The position numbers and the translations under genes are program-made. This document shows, one piece after another, positions 34,974 to 45,959 of a DNA stretch of 64,000 nucleotides (positions are counted from its first letter, which is position 1; each line of letters starts with the position of its first letter). Under the pieces are notes generated by a model that had not been told where the DNA came from, did not search any database, and saw only the letters and a list, made by a program, of their open reading frames with translations. This DNA comes from Carnegiea gigantea (taxonomy: Eukaryota > Streptophyta > Magnoliopsida > Caryophyllales > Cactaceae), in the NCBI GenBank assembly GCA_029747015.1, contig JAKOGI010001982.1, positions 62,001 to 126,000 on the forward strand. The letters are read 5' to 3'.

Positions 34974-36725
34974 ATGGCAAGAACTCATGGTGGCTCAGCC
35001 TCGACTAGAAGAAAGACCATGCGTCCACGCTCACTTCAAAGTCGAGTGTCAAGCAAAAGAAGTAAGAATTGGTTGAGCACTGTTGTAACGGCCCCATCGA
35101 GTGGAATCTCTTCGCGTATGGACCTTCCTCCCTCTCCCACTTATTCTATACCTTCTTCAATGTATGGGTTCTTGAGGAGTCTTGGTGTGAGGTCTGTTGG
35201 TCTAAACCCTAAAATAATTCCCACCATGAACCCAATTACCAGGTGGGAACTGGTTGCTTATGAACCGCCCAGAATTAAATTGGTGACAGGGGGAATTTCA
35301 ACTGAGTCAGTCGAAAGTTTAAGTAATTTGGGGGTTGGGATGGGTGCTGAAGAACTTGTTCCTACTAGTGTTTTCACTGAAGATAGTGATGATGATGAAC
35401 TGATTATACGGTTCAAAAGAACCGATTATACGGTTCAAAAGAACTGCGAAAACCACCCCTCAATCAACCCTTAAACTAGGTGTCAAAACCCAAAGAAAGA
35501 CCGCCACTACACCCAATGTCCCTCTGAATACTCTACTATATCAACGTTAAATAAGAAGTTTGGGTCCTGCCCCTATTTTGCCACTACCAAAAGACACAGT
35601 AGACAGCCCTGCTACAAAGAAGAAAATAGTCCAAAAAACACCTCTCCAAACACCCCTCAAAACACCAGCCAAGACACCTCCCAGACATGTTCCCTCCAAG
35701 GACCCTGCTCCAAAAAGGGCAGCCCTAGAACAGTCGTCCGAACAGGTGGAAGAGTGTCCTGAACCCAGATGAAAGAAAGCTAAAAAGAGTACAACACCCC
35801 TTGAGAGATACCAACACTTCCTTTAGAAATCTATAGTCCGAGGGAATGTAATCATGGTAGCTTATTTCCAGGAACAGGGGTTTGAGGTGTTCCTAGAGAA
35901 ATTAAAAGTTCAGGGGTGGTTGGATCTATTTACTAACACTTAGAGAGGGTGTTCTATTCCTGAGTTGGCTGAGTTTTACGCCAACTGTGTGGTCATCAAC
36001 GGGATGGTGACAAGCACAGTTGGTGCGCATAGGATTCAATTTGATGCTGCTGATCTCGGAGAGATGCTTGGTGTGACATCTGATGCTTTTGATGTATATG
36101 TTCGTGCGGACAAGAATGTGTTGGGTGAGGAGAGACTGCTAGAGCTGACCCGAAACCTAGCCCAAAACCCCCAACTAACGAAGTCCAGATCTGCACGAAA
36201 CGGGGAAATGATACCTTTACATCGCTTGTTATTTTGGTTTATAATCAAGAATGTCATTCCCTGGGGTCAGGGACGAAATTTGGCTGATCCTATGGACATG
36301 TGCCTTACTAATCTTTTGAATCAAGGTGAGAACATTAACTTACCTGCGATCATGATAAGTTACATTAGACATATTACTAACACGTCCAAGGATTATGACA
36401 TGGGGTATGGGCTCCTGCTGACGTCTGTGTTTGAGCGAGTAGGGATTCCCCTACAGAAGGGAATGAGCCTTCAGATCACTGATAAAATAGGAGGTAGTAT
36501 TCTAATTGGGTGTGGCTTTTATGTGAAGAAAGGTGGGAGTGCCAGCTCATAACAGGGGGTCCAAACACCTCTTCGCCCTATTTTCAGTGACGCCTCAACC
36601 TCCAGTACTCCCACCTTAAACACTCTCATGCAGGACCAGCTCTCCCTAAAGGGAGAAATTGCAGACATGAAGAGGGCACTCGCAGAAGAAAAGAGCTCAA
36701 CCCCAAAGGTCATGAGGATCTTCTG
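34974..36725 (+). pseudogene. copia 1 extra 3' ORF with plant transposon protein domain
   Basis: The ATG at 34974 gives a basic Ser/Arg-rich start (MARTHGGSASTRRKTMRPRS), then an acidic stretch (EDSDDDELI) and a Pro/Thr/Lys-rich linker at 35560-35770. A globular part at 35950-36540 has EFYANCVVINGMVTST and GEMLGVTSD, matching the general look of the plant transposon protein domain found in SIRE-type elements. A short coiled coil (SLKGEIADMKRALAEEKSS) ends it near 36700. TAA at 35472 and TAG at 35941 break the frame. It takes the place of the so-called envelope-like ORF of SIRE elements. I see no signal peptide or clear transmembrane segment, so envelope function is not supported. Confidence 0.65.
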
Positions 36726-37256
36726 AGTGCCATCTCTGCCCTCACGGCAAAATTCTCTTCTCCTTCTTCTTCTTCCATCTGATCTTGACTTTGTCTTCTT
36801 TTCTTTCACCTTTTACTACTTATTTTGTTGTCCGCTCTTCTTGCTAATGTATGAACAATGGTGGATTGTGACTGTTTCCTAGATGATTAATGCATTTTTG
36901 CCATAATCCTTGCTTGTTTATGTGCTACTTTTTTGTGCATGACTCGGATGGCCAATATCCTTACTGTATCGTATGCTTGAGTGTATCGCTATTATTTCCC
37001 ACATTACCACTTTGGTGGCGATTGCATCCACACTGGACTCAGACTTTCCGATCTATTTACCCTGTTTCGACGATGTCAAAAGGGGGAAGATGAGCATGAC
37101 CTAAGTCTTGACTAGTGTGCCCAGTTCAAGTTGACCTCTCACCCCTGTTTCTTTTTTCTACGTGACTTGCATAAACTTTGACTTTGTCCATTCTGGCACT
37201 AGCTTATCTTGCCCTGCTAACAACTTTGACTTACAGCAATTTGGATGGCCATCATC
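36726..37256 (+). other. copia 1 untranslated region before the 3' LTR
   Basis: No ORF with family features. It ends in the purine tract AAAAAGGGGGAAAT (37257-37270). Confidence 0.7.
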
Positions 37257-37270
37257 AAAAAGGGGGAAAT

Positions 37271-38656
37271 TGTTGACCCAATTAATGTATAAGGTTTTGA
37301 TGATTACAATCCAAATGACTTAGTCAATATGTTGTGAGTTATGTGTTGTGCTTGAGTTGTATGCTAAGACAGGATCTAAAAAATACATAGAGCAGTTCGA
37401 ATGAGCTTAGAGCATCAAAGTTGATAACATGCGTAAGAATCTGAGAACACTCCCTCATAACAGTTCTGGGAGTGGAAGCATGGACCTGTGCAAGAAGTCC
37501 TGCTGATACCAAGAGTCTTAGGCTTAGCATTTTTCTTTTTTTTTTTAAGATTCTTGTTAATATACCAATTAGAAGGTCTCTGATTTAGCATTCAATTTGA
37601 AAGGTTTTTGATGACTCAGAACACTGTCTTATAACAGGTCCAAGAGGCCAGGTCTGCAGTGTTTTGAGGTAGATTTTTGATGACTCAAAATACTGTCCCA
37701 GAACAGGTCCAAGATGCCAAGCCTACAGTGTTTTGAGGCTGGGAAGAAAAATTCGAATTTCAACGTTTTTTTTTTAAAGGATTTTGGACTGATGTTTCTC
37801 AGGAAACAATCGGAATTAATTTATGTCAGTCAAAATCTAAAACTATTTCTTCCCTTGGTTAAGAGATAAAATATTTTCCAAATATTTGGTGAGATTTAAT
37901 CCTATCTTAAAGAAAAAAATATCTTCCCTGAATATATGATCTTATCTCCTAAGAAAAAATATATCTTCTAAATATTTGATCCTATCCTATAAGGAAGATT
38001 AGTAATTATTCCACTATTTAAAGTAGCCAATTCCGTAAACTTTTCTTAGGGTTTTCCACGGTTTTCAAGTGCTAAAATTGCTTTTTTGAGTATGAATTTT
38101 TCTGTGAGAAAGACCTTCAAAAAGAGTGGTTAATCGAGTCTTCATTATTGGCATAATGGGAGTTGTATTGTACCTTACACTCGGCTTATTTTGAAGCATT
38201 CAAGTAAGGTGTTTTTTATCTCTTTTCCGTCATCGTGATAAGAGGTTGTCTAACTCTTGATAGACATTGGACGCTGTGTCCGTAGGGGACGTGTGGACGT
38301 TGTGTCCGTGAGTATTTGTCCAAGTCTTGGGAAACTTTGGATGTGTGTTTGTAACGAGAGTCTTGAGTAGACTAAGTTACGTGTGTTACGGTTATAACGT
38401 GTTCAGCCCGTTTAGTGAAAGTGTTGCTGAAATCCTACAATGGTAGGTCATGGTTTTTACACCTCAGTTGGGCCAGACGTGATTTTCCATATAAAAATAT
38501 TGTGTATTCTTTACTGTTTCTGCAATTATATTTGTTTCTGCTTTACTGCAAACACGCATTCCAAATAGTTCTGACGAGTGTTTTGAGTAAATTGAAAAAA
38601 AACTGGTAGACACAATTCATCCCCCCTCTTGTGTCCTTGTGTGTGTAAATCTAATA
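37271..38656 (+). repeat. 3' LTR of copia element 1
   Basis: Starts TGTTGACCCA, ends TCTAATA (TCTAACA in the 5' LTR), then the target duplication GTTAC. Confidence 0.95.
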
Positions 38657-38661
38657 GTTAC

Positions 38662-41098
38662 CTTAGTTTTAGGATCTATTGTATTATCTAATTTGTAGAT
38701 AATTTTCCAAAATATCCTCAAAGGAAATCCTCCTCTTTTCATATCCATCCCAACTGTTTTTATCGTAAGGGATAGAAAATTTTTAGGAAATTCATCTTTT
38801 AGACTCACATAATATCCTGGTCAGAAGTTGAATCCTACAAACCCATTACATAAATTGGTTTTTATCCCTGTCATGATCTGATTATTAAATTTGGTGTACC
38901 TAATATCACAGAATAAAGCGTAAAAATCAATATCTTTACCATAATATTGTAATGGAGTTATTTGAACATGGACGCTTCCGACATGGATATACCTATACTT
39001 TCTATCTCTGTTATATGTAAGGATATTCTCACAATTAATCAGATTAACTCCCCTAATGTCATACTCATAATCCTTTATCTCCAAATCTCCTTCCATCATT
39101 TCACACATGTATTTGCTTTTTAATTGAAAGATAGATTTTTTATAGATCATATCCTTTTGAATTATGGGAAGAACCCAATTTCCTTTGACTTTCTAATGAT
39201 CATTGTCTACAATAAATTCCTATCCTTGGAGATCACCAAGGCTGACAGAGCTACTCTCCATCAAATAACTTGTTTCTTCACAATCACTTTCTTCATATTC
39301 ATTATCCAATATAATTTCAACAATTCCTTTGTTATTACTTAATGCTAGGTCTAAAGCCTCATCTTCACTAAGTTCAATATAATCTAAACTTCCCAAGGTT
39401 TCAATCAGTTTGTTATTCTTCCTATTTTTGCATTCATTAGCATAATGTCCTACTTTTCCGCATACCCAGCATTTGCAATTGTTTTTCCCTATAGGGCAAT
39501 GAGCTGCTTTCCTAAAAAATCAATGTTTTTTAGGACTTGGCTTGTTATAATATTTTCTCCTATATTTCTCTCCCCTTCGCTTATTAAAGCTCTTTTTCTT
39601 ATAAAATTTTCTTTTCGTCTTCTCTCAGGTTCTTTTCCTCATTGATGCGGTGAATCCCAACAAGTTAGAAATTGCTTCTTAATTTTTTTTTACTTTTGGA
39701 GATCACGACATTGATCATTGGGCCATTTTCTTAGATAAGAGATTCTAAAGCCAAGGGCATCAATGACATCTACTCGTTCCAGATATGCAATGTATTTTTC
39801 ATTGATTATGAAATTTATAGCATATGGCAATTTATCATAAAACATACCAAGATTGGTTTCACTGTGCCCAATTTTGTAATAATATTGATTAAATTCAGTA
39901 ATATAATTTTTCAAATATCTCATATCCCATAATTCTATATTATTAATCTTTCTTTGCCATTCTCTTGCTTTTTCTTAGTAATCAAATTTAGCTCCGATGA
40001 ACTTGATTTCAACTTCTTTACATAAATTTTTAAACATTGCAGCTGGTGTCTCCATCATTCCTAAGATATTTTTACCTTCTTCAGTTAATGAATCATACCA
40101 GTCTGCTACAGTGCCAGAAAAGTTATGTTCGATATAATTTAAGAAATTGCCAGCAGTCCACGTAATATTTAAGTTTAAGATACTATTCATGCCTCTTTTC
40201 CAATACTCAAAATATTTCTTCTCTATTACGGGTTCTATCAATATTTAGGATATATCCTGTTTGATTAATTGGAGTAAGGCTAATTTCTTCGAAAGTTGTG
40301 GCTTTCCTTGGGACAAACACAAAGGAAAAATTGGTTGTGCGTCCGGCTGGAACGTATCTAGGCCTTAAGAAATGAGTATTTCTCCTAAAAGGTTCACCAA
40401 ATTCTTCAGGCTTAGCAACTACATTGTTAGCGAGATTGGTCTCAGTTTTATATAAGTCAATCTCTTCTCCAATTTCATTAATTATCTAATTTTCATTTAA
40501 TTTCTTTGATGCTAATGCATTAAGATCATCAAGTTTAATAAGGTTCATTTGTTGATATATTTGTTCTTCTAATTGGGCATTATTAGTCTCCTCATTATCA
40601 TCCGATAATATATCATGTTTATCACTAATTGCGCTCATGATTTTGTTTAGTTCTTCTAGGTTTTGCTCTTTGGCGAACATATTTTGTAGTTCATCAAGAG
40701 TGTATTGCTTATACTCCATCTTCTTTTTCTTTCTCTGCTTTTTCAGCTGATTTTTTGCCCGATTTTTCACCTAATTCTTGTTGAATTTTTATCTCATATA
40801 AAGGAAATGGAATCTTGTTTTTTAGGTTTTGGAAAGGATTTTTATGCTGAAAAGGAGTACTAACACTAGAAGTGGTTTTACTGCTATGTCTTACTTTGTT
40901 AACTAGTGAAAGGTGGACTACAGATATCTACTTCTTAAGCTCTTTTACTCCGGTCTTAATTTTAGCTAATTCTACTTTTAATTCTAAAAATATATCAGTG
41001 ATATAATTTAATTGTGGTGCTAATGGAGAAAGTCCCTTCGGTGATTGAACAATGTGAGAATCATTCGGTCCAGGGTAAGCCGATGATAATTCAAGCAT
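38662..41098 (-). pseudogene. M1 ORF1: coiled coil, capsid, zinc finger, movement protein
   Basis: Start ATG at 41098 (MLELSSAYPGPND). A Lys/Glu-rich coiled coil lies at 40770-40486, the capsid at 40241-39690 with NFLNYIEHNFSGTVADWYDS, and an intact CCHC finger CWVCGKVGHYANEC at about 39480-39435. An acidic Glu/Asp/Ser region follows, then the movement protein at 39150-38662 with RYIHVGSVHVQITPL and NLCNGFVGFN, broken by TGA at 38823-38821. The last part lies beyond the copia insertion, at 27913-27867. Capsid before movement protein in one ORF is the cavemovirus-type order. Confidence 0.75.
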
Positions 41099-41170
41099 TA
41101 ATCATAGTTAAAACATAGTTAATTACCTTAATTAATCATTAATAAGCTAATTGTCTCAATTATTTTTGCA

Positions 41171-41188
41171 CACGTGGCTTTGATACCA
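41171..41188 (-). other. tRNA-Met primer binding site of M1
   Basis: TGGTATCAAAGCCACGTG read from 41188 to 41171, one mismatch in the core (CAAAG for CAGAG). Confidence 0.8.
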
Positions 41189-41349
41189 TTTGGAAGAGGA
41201 CTTCGAGAAGTATTAGTGAGCAAAATATTACAAACACAAATTTAAATTTTTCGAAAGTAAGTTTTTAAGAATTGAAGGTACATTTGCAAATATGAAAAGT
41301 TTAGGGCGGTTGTGCAAAATAAGTGAACAGCGAAAAGGGCCCTTTTTTC

Positions 41350-41451
41350 TAGTTACCATAAAATACAGGGCACCTTATAATTAGTTATCAAATTAGAGGG
41401 CCCTTAAAATATTTTATGATAAATAGAGGGTACCTCTATGTAATTTATCCG
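41350..41451 (-). repeat. M1 terminal inverted repeat (5' end of viral strand)
   Basis: Read on the minus strand it starts near the TATACAA flank and shows units GGTACC to GGGCCC and GGTGCC to GGGCCC, 60 bases apart, the mirror of 16424-16537. Confidence 0.8.
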
Positions 41452-41458
41452 TATACAA
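41452..41458. repeat. right 7-bp target duplication of M1
   Basis: TATACAA, identical to 16417-16423. Confidence 0.85.
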
Positions 41459-42823
41459 CAAGAGCTGTTAGTGAGTCAATTTATGAGGATGGATTAGTCA
41501 AAAATATGACTATGGAGATATACTATGAAGTCACCAATACAAATCCTAATAGCATCTATATCCCAATAAACATATGCTTAGAGGGATATAGTAAATATGA
41601 GTTGCGTGCCTACATAGATAGTGGTTGTTCTGTGTGCTTTGAAAAAAGATCATTATTTCCAGTATTTGTATGGAAAAGAGCCAAAAATCCTTTCCAAGTG
41701 AGGATAGTTGATAATAGCATTATGAGTCATAATGAAGGCATAGAAGGATTATTCATAGAATTAGGAGGAGTCCACTGCATTATACCAGTGTTATGGGCTA
41801 CTGATCAACTCTCTTATAATATGATTATTGGAAATAATTTTCAGAGACTATATTCTCCACGCAAACAGACCATAAATTAAATAATATTCACAATCAATGG
41901 TTACTTAGTTCCTATTGAAAAATTGAGCAAAGTCTACACTCATCAGAAAATTAAATTTACACACAGCCAGCGTGGTGAGTAGGTAATGCCTGCACAACAT
42001 GAAATAGCATTGACAATCTCATTACTTGAGTTATCTATTAAAGAGCAGATTATTGAACAACAAAAGCAATTATGCAAAGAACTCTATTTTGATAATCCAC
42101 TAAAATTTTGGGATAAAGATAAGACATTTACAAAAATTACTTTGTTAAATCCCAATACTATTATTTGAGTCAAACAAATGGTATATACACACCAGGATAT
42201 CCATGAATTTAATAAACAAATCAAAGAACTTCTCAATAAAGGATTAATTAAGAATAGTAAGAGGCCTCACACCAACCCTGCTTTCATGGTAAGAAATCAT
42301 GCTGAAGAAAAAAGAGGAAAAGCAACAATGGCAATCAATTATAAAAGCTTAATGACAATACTGTCTTCGATGGTTATTATATTCCTAATAAAACAATCCC
42401 TTTCAATAGAATTCAAGAAGCCTCTTCATTTTCAAAAATGGATTGCAAGAGTGAATATTGGCAGATAAAAATGGAAAAGGAAAGCATTCCTTTAACTGCA
42501 TTTAGTGTCCCACAAGGATATTATGAATGGATAGTAATGTCATTTGGTCTTAAAAATGTACCTCAAATATTCCAAATAAGAATGATCAACATCTTTAAAA
42601 GTCTTAATCATTGTTGTTTAGTTTACATTGATAATATACTTGTCTTTTTCAAAACTATAAAGCAGTACAAAGATGATATCTTAGCTATCACCCAAAGATG
42701 CATTGATCATGGTATTATACTTGGTATGAACAAGTGCATTTATGCTAAACAAGAAATTAAGTCCTTTAACTTAGAGATAAAGGCTAGATAAATCATCCTA
42801 CAAAAGCATATTCAAGAAAAAAT
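41459..42823 (+). pseudogene. P1 ORF2, continued: protease and reverse transcriptase
   Basis: The protease has an intact Asp-Ser-Gly block in AYIDSGCSVCF at about 41612. RT pieces at 41986-42168 and 42178-42468 give the finger blocks, and 42438-42791 gives the palm. The catalytic loop reads YIDNILVFF at 42625, with Asn replacing the second Asp. The thumb end and all of RNase H are missing. The sequence jumps at 42808-42824 from the end of RT to ORF3, at a 17-bp word that occurs at both breakpoints in intact copies. Confidence 0.8.
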
Positions 42824-42879
42824 AAGTTCTTATGTTCAAGAAAAATGGTTCAATAAGTAGTGTGCAATCTACATCGACT

Positions 42880-43640
42880 ATTATCATAATTATTCCCATG
42901 ATATTTAGGAATCATAGAGTACTACAATCTACTTCACCGATAAGTCTGGAGTTGGTGGTGTTAGTTTCCCAGCAAACTTAATATATCCAAATGACCCCAT
43001 CATTAAAGGCTAGAAATACAAGATGGTAGTTTACTTTATGGACTACCCAGATTTAAAGTTCCCATTTTTCTCAACACTAACTAAATTTCAGCAATGCATG
43101 TTTCGAAAGATCTATTGGATTCTTACATCTCCTTATGGTCCAACAAAAATCCCAAATAATGGACAACAATATGTGCAGGTACATTGTGCTCTAATCGAAT
43201 ATGAAATGGAAAAGCCAAACCGACTCATTATCTTGTTCAAATAGTTGATTTCAATGACGTCAGTGATCAACGACAAGAATGGAATCCAGAACGATGAGAA
43301 TTAGTTACTGATCTTGTTTTAACAAGAGTCATTGGATTTTACAACATTTATCATCAAAGTTGGAGGTTGATTGAACGAGGAAAGAAATAATGCATTGTGG
43401 AAACACTACTTTCGCCTATCACAAGGAATTTAGCGAATATATGAAGCTGGAAGGAGCAGCTTTAGAAGATGTCCTTGATTATCACTTTGATGTTGGAGCT
43501 AGAAAATTCTTATCAGAAAAAGGAAAGAAATATCTTCTTGAATTATTTGAGATAATGATGAAAAGTTTGATGATGACTACTCTTGTCGTCATTAAAAGGC
43601 TCTTAAAAGTGGTTGCTTTATTATTGTACTTATTTTAACA
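42880..43640 (+). pseudogene. P1 ORF3, partial
   Basis: Collinear with M2 ORF3. Recognisable parts are the GVGGVSFPAN region near 42955, KFPFFSTLTKFQQCMFRKIYW at 43060, and MHCGNTTFAYHKEFSEYMKLE at 43390-43450. Frameshifts separate them and the N-terminus is lost with the RNase H deletion. Function unknown; see the M1 ORF3 entry. Confidence 0.5.
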
Positions 43641-44460
43641 AGTGTCAGGTCTATAAAATAAGGCAATCTACTGTAGCCATGTGAATGTAACTGTAGCCAT
43701 GTGTAAAATCAATGTGTACTATAGTCGTTAGGGCATCCTTTATACGCTATCTCCCCTATAAAAGGAGAGGCTAAGTGCTGAGAAGGGACACGACCATTTG
43801 AGCATTCTTGAGCAAAAGAGAAGTGGCATTCTTCATTTTTCCATGAGCAATAATCTCTAATCATCTGAGGTTAGGTCCTTCTTTGTGCTTACCATTGTAA
43901 TTTTTCAACTTTCAAGCTTTCAATAAAAGAAAGCTTCCCAGTAGGGAACGTTATTCAATTGAAACTTATGTCTTAAACATTATAATTTCTTGATTAAATC
44001 TCACTATCCTTTAAAATTCATATAACTTGATTAGTGGCTACGAGCCGAGGTAGGAAATGAAAAGGATCTATGCTGTTCCTAATCTAAGAAAGGTGTGGTT
44101 GAGAATAGCAATCTCTATAGACTGAAAGCTAGAGGAACACCGGAGTCCAGTGTCGACTAAGTTTATGTAATGGTCGAAATTCTCTAATTAAGTTTTAATG
44201 ATTTTGCTAAGCATGGTGGGCCGTTAATCATAGAAAATATAATATTTATGATATAAATAGTAAAATGTGATAACTTGTGCCAATAAAGTTATCATAAGAA
44301 ATCCAAACAAAAATATAAGTCTAGTTTTATTAAAGAGCCCCAAAAATTTAAGTATTTCCACTTTGAACCTCATTTGAGCCAAAAATAGAAAATTCAAAAA
44401 GTTCAGGGACTAATTTGCAACAAAAAACTTCAAAAAGTAACTGTTTTATAAAATATCGAC
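43640..44460 (+). promoter_or_regulatory. P1 long intergenic region: TATA box and poly(A) signal
   Basis: TATAAAA at 43757-43763 and AATAAA at 43922-43927, 165 bases apart. Upstream lies a direct repeat of CTGTAGCCATGTG (about 43673 and 43691). Because the promoter lies after the ORFs and points out of the element, full viral RNA could be made only from a circular or tandem template. Confidence 0.75.
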
Positions 44461-44570
44461 CTGTGCTAATAGTTTACCCAAAATAGTAGGTACGTGGGAA
44501 TACATTCTAAAAAAGTAGTCCCTTTAAAACTATTTCCATAAAATCCAGGATACCTCATAGTTGCAAATTG
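44460..44570 (+). repeat. right terminal inverted repeat of P1
   Basis: The reverse complement begins CAATTTGCAACTATGAGGTA and is close to the left end of M2 (45820, ACAATTTGCAACTTTTGGGT). It pairs imperfectly with 13240-13353. Confidence 0.7.
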
Positions 44571-44577
44571 TTTCAAA
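44571..44577. repeat. right target duplication of P1 (7 bp)
   Basis: TTTCAAA against TTCCAAA at 13233-13239. Confidence 0.6.
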
Positions 44578-45812
44578 TACAATTATAAGGTCTTTATGTT
44601 GTAGATATCATATTATCATTCATCTGCGCTTGTATGGGTTCAATTTTTTCCCTTTTGACGAAAGTTTCATAGATATCAATTATCATGTACAATGAGGGAA
44701 AAGTATTATGTCCAATCCGTCCAGTTCGGTCCGATCTAGATGATTTTCAATCCAGTCCAGTCCAGGTTCCTATAGATTACGGTCCGATCTCAATCCATAT
44801 TTTCAATAGTTTGCGGTCTTCAGTCGAGAACGGTTTGGTCTGGTCCGGTTCGGGTTTTACCGACGTTCTCTCCTAATTACTACACTAACTATATGAAGTG
44901 TATGGAGGACCCCATTTATTTACTTTTATTATAGATATATTCTTAAATAACATCCTATAATTATTTAATCTACATAATATTAATACGAAGGAAGCATAAT
45001 AAATCTAAGTTTTGATCCATAGCCTACATAATATGTTATGTTAAAAGTCTTTAATGAAGATAACAATATCTCAACCCCCCCCGAGTTATGAGAGGATTAA
45101 TATCTTAAACCATGATTTTTATAAAGATAACTATAATCCCCTCCCCCCAATGGGAGGGGACAAATGTCTCCAACCAGTTTTCTGATTAAGCTTGACTAAA
45201 AATAAAAATGTTCTCTATTCATGATATCCAAGTGTATTCCATACACATGGTTGAAAATGTTTTTTGTTACATAACAAAATCCGTCAATAAACTAATAAAA
45301 ACGTGGATTGAAATGAACTTAATACATGGTTATATTGTTTTTTACACTAGCCAATACATGACAAATAGACTTGAAAAAGAAAATTTATTACAATAATAAA
45401 AGCATCAACATTTATGACAAACATTCACAACACAATATTGGCTCCTTCCTTTCAAATGAAAAGAAGGGGAAAAAAAATAATAAATGCTTTGTATGTAGGC
45501 AACACCATGTTTTGCCCAGTAGACGCCACCTACGAAAGTTTCAAGGCACCCAAAGAAAAAGTTGCAAATGTTAAAATGTAACGCACTAATAATGATACTT
45601 AAATATTTAAAGAAATGATATTTCATCACCAAAACAAACGCTAAATCAGCTCTTAAGTGTCGATATGTGAGATGAAAGAATATGTAAATGAATTGCCCTT
45701 CCCAAACTTCAACATACATACGTGATTAATGATTAATGGCTCATAAAAAAAAGACAGGGAAAAAAGAGAGAAAACCCTACAATACAACTTCCCAAAAAAA
45801 AAAAAGGGAATT
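44578..45812. other. spacer between P1 and M2 with a GGTCC-rich repeat
   Basis: 44690-44880 is an inverted relative of the repeat at 11942-12130, and neighbouring TATTCTTAAATA and CCTATAATTAT words recall 11748-11775. A small perfect hairpin CCCCTCCC/GGGAGGGG lies near 45140-45162. No gene was recognised; the minus ORF at 45405-45719 has no family features. Confidence 0.5.
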
Positions 45813-45819
45813 AAAAGAA
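45813..45819. repeat. left 7-bp target duplication of M2
   Basis: AAAAGAA, identical to 55335-55341. The left one sits next to A-rich DNA, which lowers its weight slightly. Confidence 0.75.
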
Positions 45820-45895
45820 ACAATTTGCAACTTTTGGGTACCATGGACTCTATGAAAATAAATTTTAGGGGATAACTCTTTTAGAATGTATTCCG
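45820..45895 (-). repeat. M2 terminal inverted repeat (3' end of viral strand)
   Basis: Plus-strand start ACAATTTGCAACTTTTGGGT. Pairs with 55260-55334 reverse complement (start GGGAAATATCACTGCTGGAT) without gaps, at about two-thirds identity. Confidence 0.8.
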
Positions 45896-45959
45896 AAGTA
45901 CCTACTATTTTGTGTAAACTATTAACAGGGTCGATATTTTCTGAAACAGTTGCTTTTCA

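Larger units (their letters stand above)
27914..38656 (+). mobile_element. complete but defective SIRE-like Ty1/copia retrotransposon
   Basis: LTRs 27914-29292 (1379 bp) and 37271-38656 (1386 bp), tRNA-Met primer site at 29295, purine tract AAAAAGGGGGAAAT at 37257-37270, and 5-bp target duplication GTTAC (27909-27913 and 38657-38661). It is inserted in the movement-protein end of M1 ORF1; M2 shows the empty site near 52596. Integrase precedes RT, which defines Ty1/copia. An extra ORF between RNase H and the 3' LTR is the SIRE/Maximus trademark. LTRs differ at about 8 percent over the first 230 bases by eye. Confidence 0.95.
16424..41451 (-). mobile_element. endogenous pararetrovirus copy M1, bounded by inverted repeats
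   Basis: A minus-orientation genome unit inserted into P1. It reads from 41451 down to 16424 and is itself interrupted by a copia element (27914-38656) and a Ty3 element (17424-24546). Subtracting both with their duplications leaves about 7.15 kb, a normal caulimovirid genome size. Identical 7-bp flanks TATACAA lie at 16417-16423 and 41452-41458. Comparison with the uninterrupted copy M2 near 52250 shows that removing M1 plus one flank leaves the P1 frame continuous. Contents in order: TIR, primer site, ORF1, ORF2, ORF3, promoter, poly(A) signal, TIR. It is defective in every ORF. Confidence 0.85.
13240..44570 (+). mobile_element. endogenous pararetrovirus copy P1, bounded by inverted repeats
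   Basis: One caulimovirid-like genome unit in plus orientation, interrupted at 16424-41451 by copy M1. Without M1 it is about 6.3 kb; the other copies are about 7.15 kb, the difference being a deletion of RNase H. Order: TIR, tRNA-Met primer site at 13498, ORF1 (coiled coil, capsid, CCHC, movement protein), ORF2 (protease, then after M1 reverse transcriptase), ORF3, TATA at 43757, AATAAA at 43922, TIR. Flanks are TTCCAAA (13233-13239) and TTTCAAA (44571-44577), a 7-bp duplication with one change. All ORFs are broken. It is the oldest layer of the nest, since M1 lies inside it. Confidence 0.8.

Noticed and set aside
34974..36725. Host gene between copia RNase H and the 3' LTR
   Set aside because: It lies inside the element between RNase H and the purine tract, the usual place of the SIRE third ORF.
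16424..41458. A bipartite virus genome, because P1 seems to end at 16423 and resume at 41459
   Set aside because: Copies M1 and M2 show ORF1 and ORF2 on one molecule, and the P1 break is explained by the M1 insertion with its TATACAA duplication.
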